In this document: piece by piece, positions 26,596 to 34,319 of the stretch | Layout of the letters: each line of letters opens with the position of its first letter | Position numbering within the stretch: position 1 is the first letter of the stretch | Assembly: GCF_023228165.1 (NCBI RefSeq) | Contig: NZ_JALOBS010000006.1 | Span: 110,747-174,746, forward strand | Direction: 5' to 3' | Length of the DNA: 64,000 nt | From: Methylomonas sp. | GTDB taxonomy: Bacteria > Pseudomonadota > Gammaproteobacteria > Methylococcales > Methylomonadaceae | Made by a program: the position numbers and the translations under genes | Notes under the pieces: generated by a model | What the model was told of the DNA's origin: nothing | What the model saw: only the letters and a program-made list of their open reading frames with translations | Database searches by the model: none

Positions 26596-27818
26596 TAGCC
26601 AAACACCTCTATTAAGGATTTGATGCCCTGCATCAACACATCGATTTCTTGGCGGGTATTGTACATGGCAAACGAAGCCCGCGCTGTAGCCGGTACAGCG
26701 TAAAAATCCATCACCGGCATCGCGCAGTGATGCCCTGCCCTGACAGCAATACCCACACTGTCCAACATGGTGCCGATATCGTGCGGATGAATGTGATCCA
26801 AGGTAAACGACAGGATGCCGCCTTTCTCCGCCGCCTGGCCGATGATGTTCATACCTTTGATCTGCTCTGCTTGTTCGGTAGCATAAGCCAATAATTCGGC
26901 TTCGTAAGCAGCGATTTTGTCCATACCGACCGCGGTCACGTAATCGATGGCCGCGCCTAGGCCGATGATCTCGGCAATCGCCGGGGTGCCGGCCTCGAAT
27001 TTATGCGGCAAGCCGGCATAGGTGGTTTTTTCGAAGGATACGGTACGGATCATGTCGCCGCCGCCTTGATAGGGCGGCATGGCTTCCAACAAGGCTTGCT
27101 TACCGTACAACACGCCCGTGCCGGACGGCCCATAAAGCTTGTGCCCGGAAAACACATAAAAATCGCAACCCAAGGCCTGCACATCGACCGGCATATGCGG
27201 TATGGCCTGCGCGCCATCCAGCAGCACTGGAATATTTTTGGCCTGCGCGGCAGCAATGATGCGTTCGACCGGATTAATAGTCCCCAAGGCATTAGACATA
27301 TGGGCGATAGCCACCAGCCTGGTATTAGCGCCCAGCAGTTTTTCGAACTCTTCGAAAATCAGCTCGCCCTTTTGGTTCATCGGCGCCACTTTTAATACGG
27401 TGCCGATTTGCTGACACAGCATCTGCCAAGGCACGATGTTGGCGTGATGCTCCATGGCGCTGATCACAATTTCGTCACCGGCTTGCAGTTGGGATTTACC
27501 GTAACTTTGCGCAATCAGATTAATCGCTTCGGTTGCTCCGCGCACGAAGACAATTTCTTTGGTGCTGCCAGCGTTGATGAACTCTTTGACTTTTTCCCGC
27601 GCCGCTTCGAAGCGATCGGTGGCTTTGACACTTAGAGTATGTACGCCCCTGTGAATATTGGCGTATTCATGGCTATAAACATGCACGATGCTATCGATTA
27701 CCGTTTGCGGCTTCTGGCAACTGGCGGCATTGTCCAGATACACCAAGGGTTTGTTGCGAACTGTTTCGCCGAGAATCGGAAAATCAGCGCGGATTTGGTC
27801 GATTGGATAGGTAGTCAT
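26595..27818 (-). CDS. sufS: Cysteine desulfurase SufS
   Basis: A 407-residue PLP enzyme releasing sulfur from cysteine as a persulfide. PLP lysine Lys227 is in SGHKLYG; the active-site Cys365 is in AGHHCAMPVM, the group II (SufS) motif with the Cys on a short ordered loop. The substrate-binding AMEHHANIVPW block is at about 121-131. It is split from sufBCD by the Uma2-family gene on the opposite strand, so it needs its own promoter in the short divergent gap 27819-27894. It hands sulfur to SufU, encoded by the next gene. Confidence 0.96.
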   Translation of the reverse strand: MTTYPIDQIRADFPILGETVRNKPLVYLDNAASCQKPQTVIDSIVHVYSHEYANIHRGVHTLSVKATDRFEAAREKVKEFINAGSTKEIVFVRGATEAINLIAQSYGKSQLQAGDEIVISAMEHHANIVPWQMLCQQIGTVLKVAPMNQKGELIFEEFEKLLGANTRLVAIAHMSNALGTINPVERIIAAAQAKNIPVLLDGAQAIPHMPVDVQALGCDFYVFSGHKLYGPSGTGVLYGKQALLEAMPPYQGGGDMIRTVSFEKTTYAGLPHKFEAGTPAIAEIIGLGAAIDYVTAVGMDKIAAYEAELLAYATEQAEQIKGMNIIGQAAEKGGILSFTLDHIHPHDIGTMLDSVGIAVRAGHHCAMPVMDFYAVPATARASFAMYNTRQEIDVLMQGIKSLIEVFG

Positions 27819-27894
27819 AGTCTCAAGCTTGTAGGTTGCCTTTGTGCTATCTGCACATTAAAATCAAATTCAACACATTGTATTGGATAAAAAA

Positions 27895-28455
27895 ATGCTT
27901 GCCGTCTTTCCGCAAAAACATCTCACCGACATCGCCGAATGGCATCGCATGGGCGAGGCCGGTATTTTTCCGCCCGACAGCCGCATGGAACTCATAGAAG
28001 GAGAAATCTTACACATGGCACCGATCGGCTCTAATCATGCAGGGCATGTAGCCCGCCTTATTCATGCTTTGACTCCCCGCCTGCTTGAAAAAGCCATCGT
28101 CAACGCGCAAAACCCGGTACAACTAGGCGACCTCTCGGAACCGGGCCCGGATTTTTTATTGCTGCGCCCAGACCCGAACTTTTATACCAGCCGTCACCCG
28201 CTTGCAGCCGATGTGCTGTTGTTGGTAGAAGTTTCCGACAGCACCCTGCGTTTCGATCGCAGCCAAAAACTGCGCCTCTATGCCACCCATGCCATTCCGG
28301 AATACTGGATCGTTAATCTGATCGACAATTGCTTAGAGGCCTACCGCCAACCTCGAGATGGCGATTATCTAGAAAAAACCGTACTCTCAAAAGCCGACAA
28401 CATCAATCTATACAGCTTGCCGGAGATTCGAGTGGCGGTTTCCGATATTTTATAA
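27895..28455 (+). CDS. Uma2-family (DUF820) restriction-endonuclease-fold protein
   Basis: About 186 residues from the ATG at 27895 (a TTG at 27883 is in frame). The Uma2 pattern is clear: PPDSRMELIEGEILHMAPIGSNHAGHVARL, then GPDFLLLRP for the core acid, then VLLLVEVSDSTLRFDRSQKLRLYATHAIPEYWIVN with the ExS and K residues of the PD-(D/E)XK fold. The family is most abundant in cyanobacteria and its function is not established. It lies head to tail against sufD (six-base overlap at the 3' ends) and divergent from sufS, so it is an insertion into the suf operon. An intact frame suggests selection or recent arrival. Confidence 0.85.
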   Translation: MLAVFPQKHLTDIAEWHRMGEAGIFPPDSRMELIEGEILHMAPIGSNHAGHVARLIHALTPRLLEKAIVNAQNPVQLGDLSEPGPDFLLLRPDPNFYTSRHPLAADVLLLVEVSDSTLRFDRSQKLRLYATHAIPEYWIVNLIDNCLEAYRQPRDGDYLEKTVLSKADNINLYSLPEIRVAVSDIL

Positions 28456-29754
28456 ACTGATCGCCGGAAAACGCGCAAGCAACTGCTGCAATAACACGGC
28501 TTTCAATTCGGAATTCTCGACCTTGTCCACCATTTCATTAGCAAAAGCAAAGGTCAAAATATTCCTGGCCGAGGCCTCGTCAACGCCGCGCGATTGCAGA
28601 TAAAACACCGATTTTTCATCCAATTGCCCTACCGTCACCCCGTGCGAACATTTCACATCGTCGGCATAAATTTCCAGCTGCGGCTTGGTATCGATTTCCG
28701 CATCGTTGGATAACAACAGATTACGATTGTTCATTTCCGAATCGGTCTGCTGCGCATCCTCGGCGACAATCACACGGGCCTGAAACACGCCGCGGGCGCG
28801 TTGATCCAACACACCTTTATAAAACTCGCGACTAATGCCCTGCGGTTTTAAATGATTGATACGGGTATGATTATCGATATGCTGCCGATTGCCGCCTAGA
28901 TAAAGTCCATTAAGGCGACATTCCGACGCCACATCCAAATCGCTGTGAATCTCGCTGCGCGCCAACAAACCGCCGATGGCAAAGTTGTGATGCATAAAGC
29001 GGCTATTTTGTGCTTGTTTGACGTAACTGCCGCCGAAATGACAAGCCTTATCGGTCTCGGCCTGCACTTTATACAGCGTTAATTCGGCATTCGGCTGTAA
29101 GAAACATTCGTTTACCGCTGCGCTAAAGTAACTGTCGGCACTGCCAACGTAGGTTTCAATGATTTGCGCCTCGGCACTGTCATGAACCACAAGCAGGTTA
29201 CGCGTGGCAGCCAACGCATCGGACGCAGTGACCACATGCAGTATCTGCAACGGCTTGCTCATCTGATGCCTGGCAGCAATTTCAATGACAACCCCATCGC
29301 CAAACCAGGCGCTGTTAAAAGCCACCAGACTATGTTCATCATCAGCAACCGCTTTGCCCAACCGGGTTTGCAAGGCCTCGGCATTATTGCGCAATGCAGC
29401 ATTAAAACTTTGTACCGAAACTTCAGCGGGCAAATTGGACAAATCCGACAACTCAGCCGAAAAATGGCCGTTGATCAGCACCACGTTCCAGGCATTTTCA
29501 AGCCGATAAGTCTCTAACCAACCCGCATCGACTTCTTGATTATCGCTAGGTGCAAACTGGGTTTTATTTAAAACGGCCAGGTTAGTATAACGCCATTCTT
29601 CATCGCGCAGATTCGGAAAACCATGCGCTTCAAAGGCTTTTAAACCTGCATTGCGAAATTGTTGCAACCACGACAAGTCGCTACCCGGCAAGCTTGCGGC
29701 AATGGTCGGATAGGCAGCCAGATAAGCATAAGTCGATTGTTCCGCCGTCATCAT
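28450..29754 (-). CDS. sufD: SUF scaffold component SufD
   Basis: A 434-residue beta-helix protein that pairs with SufB in the SufBC2D cluster-assembly scaffold. The C-terminal half carries the conserved block KPQLEIYADDVKCSHGVTVGQLDEKSVFYLQSRG, with the His/Cys positions shared by SufB and SufD, and ends LLARFPAISL. The N-terminal helical part is SufD-like (LRDEEWRYTNL). The ATG at 29754 overlaps the sufC stop. The 3' end is abutted by the convergent Uma2-family gene. Confidence 0.94.
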   Translation of the reverse strand: MMTAEQSTYAYLAAYPTIAASLPGSDLSWLQQFRNAGLKAFEAHGFPNLRDEEWRYTNLAVLNKTQFAPSDNQEVDAGWLETYRLENAWNVVLINGHFSAELSDLSNLPAEVSVQSFNAALRNNAEALQTRLGKAVADDEHSLVAFNSAWFGDGVVIEIAARHQMSKPLQILHVVTASDALAATRNLLVVHDSAEAQIIETYVGSADSYFSAAVNECFLQPNAELTLYKVQAETDKACHFGGSYVKQAQNSRFMHHNFAIGGLLARSEIHSDLDVASECRLNGLYLGGNRQHIDNHTRINHLKPQGISREFYKGVLDQRARGVFQARVIVAEDAQQTDSEMNNRNLLLSNDAEIDTKPQLEIYADDVKCSHGVTVGQLDEKSVFYLQSRGVDEASARNILTFAFANEMVDKVENSELKAVLLQQLLARFPAISL

Positions 29755-30500
29755 GCCGCCTTTCCTTCCAACCAGCTGTAACCTTTTTCTTCCAGTTCCA
29801 GCGCCAGCTCAGGCCCACCGGATTTGACGATACGGCCTTCCGCCAATACGTGCACCATATCTGGCTCGATGTAATCCAGCAGGCGTTGGTAATGGGTGAT
29901 CATCAAAAACGACCGCTCCGGTGAACGCAGGGAATTCACGCCCTCTGCCACGATGCGCAAGGCGTCGATATCCAAGCCGGAATCAGTTTCGTCCAGAATG
30001 CATAGTTTGGGTTCCAGCACCGCCGCCTGCAGAATCTCGTTACGTTTTTTCTCGCCGCCGGAAAAGCCTTCATTCACGGCGCGGTACAAAAACTTTTCAT
30101 CCATCTGCAACAATTTGACCTTGCTTTTGACGATGGTCAGAAAATCCATCGCATCCACTTCCGGCTGACCATGATGCTTGCGCATCGCATTGAGCGCCGC
30201 TTTTAGCAGATAAATATTGCTGACGCCGGGAATTTCCACCGGATATTGAAAGGCCAGAAACACCCCTTCGCGGGCACGGATTTCCGGGGCCAGTTCCAGT
30301 AAGTCTTTGCCTTGATAGGTAACGCTGCCTTCGGTAACCGTATAACCGGCTTTGCCGGACAACACGTGCGACAGGGTGCTTTTGCCGGCGCCGTTGGGGC
30401 CCATGATGGCGTGGACTTCACCGGGGTTAATGTCCAGGGTCAGGCCTTTTAGGATGGGTTTGTCGTTGATCGATACGTGGAGATTTTTTATGCTGAGCAT
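29751..30500 (-). CDS. sufC: SUF ATPase SufC
   Basis: A 249-residue ABC-type ATPase of the SufBCD complex. Walker A is GPNGAGKST, the signature is GFSGGEKKRNEILQ (SufC has SGGEKKR), Walker B is LCILDETDSGLDIDAL, and the H-loop His is in MITHYQRLLDYI. The frame could begin at the GTG at 30512, but the ATG at 30500 gives the family N-terminus MLSIKNLHVS. Upstream towards sufB the operon is broken by about 1.8 kb of repeats and an unrelated gene, so the promoter for sufC must lie in 30501-30921 or expression reads through. Confidence 0.96.
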   Translation of the reverse strand: MLSIKNLHVSINDKPILKGLTLDINPGEVHAIMGPNGAGKSTLSHVLSGKAGYTVTEGSVTYQGKDLLELAPEIRAREGVFLAFQYPVEIPGVSNIYLLKAALNAMRKHHGQPEVDAMDFLTIVKSKVKLLQMDEKFLYRAVNEGFSGGEKKRNEILQAAVLEPKLCILDETDSGLDIDALRIVAEGVNSLRSPERSFLMITHYQRLLDYIEPDMVHVLAEGRIVKSGGPELALELEEKGYSWLEGKAA

Positions 30501-30530
30501 ACGTTTAGTCACCTAAGTTTTAAAATGTAG

Positions 30531-30557
30531 GCTGGGTAGAGCAACGCGAAACCCAGC
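30531..30557. repeat. Short palindromic repeat upstream of sufC
   Basis: GCTGGGT (30531-30537) and ACCCAGC (30551-30557) form a 7-bp stem with a 13-base loop. It resembles dispersed palindromes commonly seen between genes in methanotroph genomes; that resemblance is from memory. It sits 31 bases upstream of the sufC start and so could lie in its leader. Confidence 0.5.
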
Positions 30558-30569
30558 ATTAAATCTTTT

Positions 30570-30837
30570 AGTGTCGCTAACGCGACGTTGTTTTAAAGTC
30601 GGGTATCGGCCCGACAGCCGAGTTTCTTTTCTTTGCTTGTCCAAAGAAAAGAAACCAAAAGAAACGACACCCGGATGCCGCTTTGATCCTGCGCTCCTCG
30701 GGTTTGAACGGGGTTTTCCGAAGGGGCTTCCCAGCCCCTACGTAAAACGCGATGCATCCCTGCATCGCCCCTATCGGGCAAATCCGTCCAAACCCTCCGG
30801 TGCTCGGCGCGGCATAACGGGAAGAAAACCGCCGCAA
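30570..30837 (+). repeat. Structured repeat element, copy R1
   Basis: A roughly 268-base element that recurs inverted at 31948-32218 (copy R2) with only scattered differences. It holds five consecutive stem-loops: GTCGC/GCGAC (30573-30586), GTCGGG/CCCGAC (30598-30615), a 14-bp stem at 30622-30635 with 30642-30655, AGGGGCT/AGCCCCT with TCCC loop (30722-30739), and GCGATGCA/TGCATCGC with TCCC loop (30749-30768). The long open frames crossing it, on both strands, are repeat-derived and not credible proteins. In both copies the same loops and stems are kept. Similar elements are, from memory, dispersed through several gammaproteobacterial genomes. Confidence 0.85.
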
Positions 30838-30859
30838 CTTCAAAAATATTCTAAAAAAT

Positions 30860-30893
30860 GTAGGTCCGATTACGCTTCGCTAATCGGACCTAC
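30860..30893. repeat. Palindromic repeat with 13-bp stem
   Basis: GTAGGTCCGATTA at 30860-30872 pairs exactly with TAATCGGACCTAC at 30881-30893 around an eight-base loop. It belongs to a type of intergenic palindrome found repeatedly in gammaproteobacteria (recalled, not searched). It lies 28 bases beyond the stop of the secreted protein gene and could double as its terminator, though no T run follows on that strand. Confidence 0.6.
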
Positions 30894-30921
30894 TAAGCCA
30901 CCTAATTTTGTCCAACCTACG

Positions 30922-31890
30922 TTACTGCGGAGAGTCGAACTCTCGATTTAACATTTTTTTGACCACATCAAACCTTGCTTGAGTTGTTTCTATTACTACT
31001 TTCCATTTGCCATTTAAAGTTTCATCAGGCTTGTAATACTTAGTTACTACTCCAGCAACTATTGGCTTTCCTGTTTTACCTAATCTTTTATGACCTTTTT
31101 GATCAATGAACGAACTTATTGTCCCAGATGCAATTTTAACTTCATTATTTTCATCTAACTCTAGATTATCACACTCAACAATTATGAAACCATTTTCAAT
31201 CCCATTCTTTTTTCTAAAACCACACTTATTTTTTAAATTTGGCTTCAAAGGATTCTTTTCATCTGATCCCAAATAGATTTCTTCCGATATTTCTTGATCT
31301 GTATCTTCAAATATATTTGTTGGATCAGATTGAACCAAATCACTTAGTTTTCCACCCTTAACAGTTTCAATATTAAATACTGTGAAGTCACAACCATCAG
31401 TTATAAAACCACCATTTGAAATAGCAACATTATATGATTTTTGATCCATATAACATTCAAATTTATTATTTTGATCATCTGAGTAATTTCGAATTGACAT
31501 TCTAATTGGCTTTGAAAGCAACTCGTTACGACTAATTTTAAAACTAATTTTCTTCCCGCATCTGACTTCAAGATCCCCTATAGCTTCAAATCTAATTGTA
31601 TTTCCTTTTCTATCAAATGCAGGCTTATACATTATATGACTAGTAGTCATAAACATTACTTCTGATAATGGACCTTTAGAATAATAACTTTCGTCCTGTT
31701 CTTTTGCAGAAAATTTTGCACTAACAAAACCATATCCTAGTTTTTCAATTTGAGGTTTTTTGCTAGTGCCTACATTTCCATAAACTAAACACTCACCGCT
31801 CTCTAACTCCGCCAAGCATATTGAATTAAACAAACTGACTATCAGCCCTAATCCTGCCAGAGTTACTTTTTTCAAAACCAAATAATTCAT
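30922..31890 (-). CDS. Secreted protein of unknown function inserted within suf locus
   Basis: A 322-residue protein from the ATG at 31890. It starts with a signal peptide (LKKVTLAGLGLIVSLFNSICLA, cleavage near 27) and continues as a hydrophilic, beta-rich protein with several cysteines (GECLVYG, EVRCGKK, KFECYMDQ, TDGCDF, NKCGFRKK, IIVECDN). I recognise no family. The DNA is visibly AT-rich against its neighbours. The frame stays open upstream to 32268, but that part is repeat R2 sequence and not protein. The gene is enclosed by repeats R1 and R2 in inverted orientation, between sufB and sufC, so gene plus repeats looks like one inserted segment. No role in iron-sulfur assembly is indicated. 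Confidence 0.65.
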   Translation of the reverse strand: MNYLVLKKVTLAGLGLIVSLFNSICLAELESGECLVYGNVGTSKKPQIEKLGYGFVSAKFSAKEQDESYYSKGPLSEVMFMTTSHIMYKPAFDRKGNTIRFEAIGDLEVRCGKKISFKISRNELLSKPIRMSIRNYSDDQNNKFECYMDQKSYNVAISNGGFITDGCDFTVFNIETVKGGKLSDLVQSDPTNIFEDTDQEISEEIYLGSDEKNPLKPNLKNKCGFRKKNGIENGFIIVECDNLELDENNEVKIASGTISSFIDQKGHKRLGKTGKPIVAGVVTKYYKPDETLNGKWKVVIETTQARFDVVKKMLNREFDSPQ

Positions 31891-31947
31891 ACATTTAGTG
31901 CCTTCAGGTGGTTTGTGATAGCCAAAATGTCCAATTACTTTCAATCC

Positions 31948-32218
31948 CGCGACGGTTTTTATTCCCCCTGATGCCGCGCCGAGCACCGGAGGGTTTGAAC
32001 GGATCTGCCCGCTAGGGGCGATGCAGGGATGCATCGCGTTTTTCGCGGGGGCTGGGAAGCCCCTTCGAAAAACCCCGTTCAAAGCCTCCGGCGCGCAGGA
32101 TTCACGCGGCATGGGGTGTCGTTTCTTTTGGGTACTTTTCTTTGGACAAGCAAAGAAAAGTACCTCGGCTGTCGGGCCGAGACCCGACTTTAAAACAGCC
32201 CGTCGCGATAGCGACACA
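31948..32218 (-). repeat. Structured repeat element, copy R2 (inverted relative to R1)
   Basis: The reverse-strand copy of R1. Corresponding stem-loops: GCGATGCA/TGCATCGC at 32018-32037, GGGGCT/AGCCCC at 32048-32063, and a 14-bp stem with arms 32131-32144 and 32151-32164. Against R1, the 14-bp stem differs at two positions on each arm, and both differences keep base pairing (R1 arm GTTTCTTTTCTTTG, R2 arm GGTACTTTTCTTTG, each with its matching partner). That is direct sequence evidence for conservation of the fold. An open frame through it, fused to the secreted protein gene, is spurious. Confidence 0.85.
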
Positions 32219-32227
32219 ATACCCTCA

Positions 32228-32241
32228 GACGCTGGAGCGTC
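32228..32241. repeat. Short palindrome between R2 and sufB
   Basis: GACGCT and AGCGTC (32228-32241) form a 6-bp stem around GG. The following bases (to about 32276) look like a decayed form of another common intergenic palindrome, with CCACGCCGAAGCATGGGAA. Together with the neighbouring CCCTCTCCC element it makes 32219-32327 a cluster of dispersed repeats with no gene. Confidence 0.5.
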
Positions 32242-32298
32242 CGTCACCGCATTGCCACGCCGAAGCATGGGAATGATAAAAAAATCCCCCTCACCCTA

Positions 32299-32319
32299 GC
32301 CCTCTCCCCGAGGGAGAGG
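32299..32319. repeat. CCCTCTCCC palindromic repeat downstream of sufB, terminator-like
   Basis: CCCTCTCCC (32299-32307) and GGGAGAGGG (32311-32319) form a 9-bp GC-rich hairpin with a three-base loop, 8 bases past the sufB stop. On the minus strand it is followed about 16 bases on by a run of T (32276-32282). It is probably a dispersed intergenic element that now serves as a partial terminator for sufB. If it works, sufC needs its own promoter. Confidence 0.6.
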
Positions 32320-32327
32320 GAACAAAA

Positions 32328-33776
32328 CTAACCAACCGCCCCTTCCAAACTAATCCCCAACAACGCCTGCGCCTCCACCGCAAACTCCATCGGCAATTCC
32401 TTAAACACTTCCTTACAAAACCCGTTCACAATCATCGACACCGCGTCTTCGGCAGATAATCCTCGCTGCTGACAAAAGAACAACTGATCTTCGCTGATTT
32501 TAGATGTGGTAGCTTCGTGCTCGACTTGGGCTGTGGGTTGTTTGACTTCCACATACGGAAATGTATGCGCACCACATTTATCACCGACCAGCAACGAATC
32601 GCATTGGGTATGGTTGCGGGCGTTGCTGGCGGATTTGGCCACTTTCACCAAACCGCGATAGGTGTTCTGCGCCCGACCGGCGGAAATACCTTTGGAGACA
32701 ATAGTGCTGCGGGTGTTTTTGCCGATGTGGATCATCTTGGTGCCGGTATCGGCCTGCTGCAGATTATTGGTTAGCGCCACCGAATAAAATTCGCCGACCG
32801 AGTCGTCGCCAAGCAACACGCAGCTGGGATATTTCCAGGTGATGGCCGAACCAGTCTCGACTTGAGTCCACGACACTTTGGAATTATGGCCGCGGCATTC
32901 GGCACGCTTGGTGACGAAATTGTAGATGCCGCCCTTGCCGTCCTTGTCGCCCGGATACCAGTTTTGCACCGTGGAGTATTTGATCTGCGCATTGTCCAGC
33001 GCCACCAATTCCACTACCGCAGCATGCAACTGGTTTTCGTCGCGCATCGGTGCGGTGCAGCCTTCCAGATACGACACATGCGAGCCTTCGTCGGCAATGA
33101 TCAAGGTACGCTCGAACTGGCCGGTATTGGCGGCATTAATTCTAAAATAAGTCGACAACTCCATCGGGCAGCGCACACCTTTGGGAATGTAGACAAACGA
33201 ACCATCGGTAAACACTGCCGCGTTCAGAGCGGCAAAGAAATTGTCACCTGAAGGCACCACAGTACCTAAATACTGTTGCACCAACTCGGGATGCTCTTGC
33301 AAGGCTTCGGAAATCGGGCAAAAAATCACCCCGGCTTCTTTTAACTTGCCTTTGAATGTGGTGGCCACCGACACGCTATCAAACACCGCATCCACGGCGA
33401 TGCCTGCCAAGCGCTCTTGCTCATCCAATGGAATACCGAGTTTTTTGTAGGTATCCAACAACTGCGGATCGACCTCGTCCAGGTTTTTCGGGCCGTCTTT
33501 TTTCGACTTGGGTGCCGAGTAATAGCTGATAGCCTGATAGTCGATAGGTTCGATATGCAATTGTGCCCAGTTGGGCGGCGTCATGGTTTGCCAGTGCCGA
33601 AAGGCTTTCAGGCGATATTCCAGCATGAACTGCGGTTCGTTTTTCACCAACGACAGTTTGCGGATCACATCCTCGTCCAAACCCGGCGGAAAGGTATCCA
33701 CTTCCAAATCGGTCACAAAACCTTGTTTGTATTCCTGACTGATCAAATGTTCGATTTCTTGTGCGGTCGCGGACAT
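32328..33776 (-). CDS. sufB: SUF scaffold protein SufB
   Basis: A 482-residue scaffold on which [Fe-S] clusters are built with SufC and SufD. Hallmarks: KGVRCPMELSTYFRINAANTGQFERTLIIADEGSHVSYLEGCTAPM in the centre, KRAECRGHNSKVSWTQVETGSAITWKYPSCVLLG, and the C-terminal SLLVGDKCGAHTFPYVEVK with the Cys used in assembly, plus the helical end KEVFKELPMEFAVEAQ. Length and ATG (33776) are normal. It follows the Rrf2 regulator gene by 16 bases, forming the head of the suf operon; downstream continuity to sufC is interrupted. Confidence 0.97.
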   Translation of the reverse strand: MSATAQEIEHLISQEYKQGFVTDLEVDTFPPGLDEDVIRKLSLVKNEPQFMLEYRLKAFRHWQTMTPPNWAQLHIEPIDYQAISYYSAPKSKKDGPKNLDEVDPQLLDTYKKLGIPLDEQERLAGIAVDAVFDSVSVATTFKGKLKEAGVIFCPISEALQEHPELVQQYLGTVVPSGDNFFAALNAAVFTDGSFVYIPKGVRCPMELSTYFRINAANTGQFERTLIIADEGSHVSYLEGCTAPMRDENQLHAAVVELVALDNAQIKYSTVQNWYPGDKDGKGGIYNFVTKRAECRGHNSKVSWTQVETGSAITWKYPSCVLLGDDSVGEFYSVALTNNLQQADTGTKMIHIGKNTRSTIVSKGISAGRAQNTYRGLVKVAKSASNARNHTQCDSLLVGDKCGAHTFPYVEVKQPTAQVEHEATTSKISEDQLFFCQQRGLSAEDAVSMIVNGFCKEVFKELPMEFAVEAQALLGISLEGAVG

Positions 33777-33792
33777 AGGCGCTCTCGATAAA

Positions 33793-34242
33793 TTAACGGA
33801 ATAAACGGCTGAGTGGGATGCTGACTTCCGCCGGCTGCTTGAAAGGCAGGATCATGTCAGCCAAAGTCACGGATTCCAAAGCGTGGGCAATCTTTTGATT
33901 GATCAGATGCCAGTTACCTTGTATCCGGCAGCCGCTGGCTTGATCGCAGCCCTTATGCGACACCGAACATTCAGTCAAGGCAATCGGCCCCTCCAAAGCA
34001 CCGATCACCATGGCTACCGTGATTTTTTCCGGCTCGCGGGCCAAGGCATAACCGCCTTTGGCGCCGCGCATGGATGACAATAGCCCCGCCTTTGCCAAGA
34101 TTTTCAAAATCTTGCTGACGGTTGGCAAGGCGATGCCGGTGACTTCGGCCAACTCCAGCGCATCATGTAAACGATGCTGGTCTTTGGCTATCACACTCAA
34201 TACCACCGTTGCGTAATCGGTTAACTTACTTAGCTTTAACAT
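33793..34242 (-). CDS. Rrf2-family iron-sulfur regulator of the suf operon
   Basis: A 149-residue regulator with the Rrf2 winged helix at the N-terminus (MLKLSKLTDYATVVLSVIA, TVSKILKILAKAGLLSSMRGAKGGYALAR). Three cysteines sit in the IscR-like position: Cys92, Cys99, Cys105 (ECSVSHKGCDQASGC), spacing C-x6-C-x5-C, for a [2Fe-2S] cluster. It is the SUF-type Rrf2 regulator usually first in proteobacterial sufBCDSU operons, expected to repress the operon when clusters are plentiful. The 77-base upstream gap to the CorA gene must hold the operon promoter and the binding site; it contains GAC-TAAAATG-GTC near 34261-34273 on the minus strand, a weak dyad. Confidence 0.92.
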   Translation of the reverse strand: MLKLSKLTDYATVVLSVIAKDQHRLHDALELAEVTGIALPTVSKILKILAKAGLLSSMRGAKGGYALAREPEKITVAMVIGALEGPIALTECSVSHKGCDQASGCRIQGNWHLINQKIAHALESVTLADMILPFKQPAEVSIPLSRLFR

Positions 34243-34319
34243 GGCCCTCTCAGAATTGGGACCATTTTAGTCTTATTTAATTACCGAGTAAAGTAGTTGG
34301 TTATTATTTTCGACCCTAT

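Noticed and set aside
30571..30951. 126-residue plus-strand open frame and overlapping minus-strand frames across the repeat
   Set aside because: They are translations of repeat R1; the matching frames in R2 are the only similarity. No signal of a real protein.
31891..32268. N-terminal extension of the secreted protein gene
   Set aside because: The extension is R2 sequence; a signal peptide begins at the ATG at 31890.
32021..32299. 92-residue open frame across repeat R2
   Set aside because: Same repeat-derived pattern as R1, and hairpins explain the sequence better.
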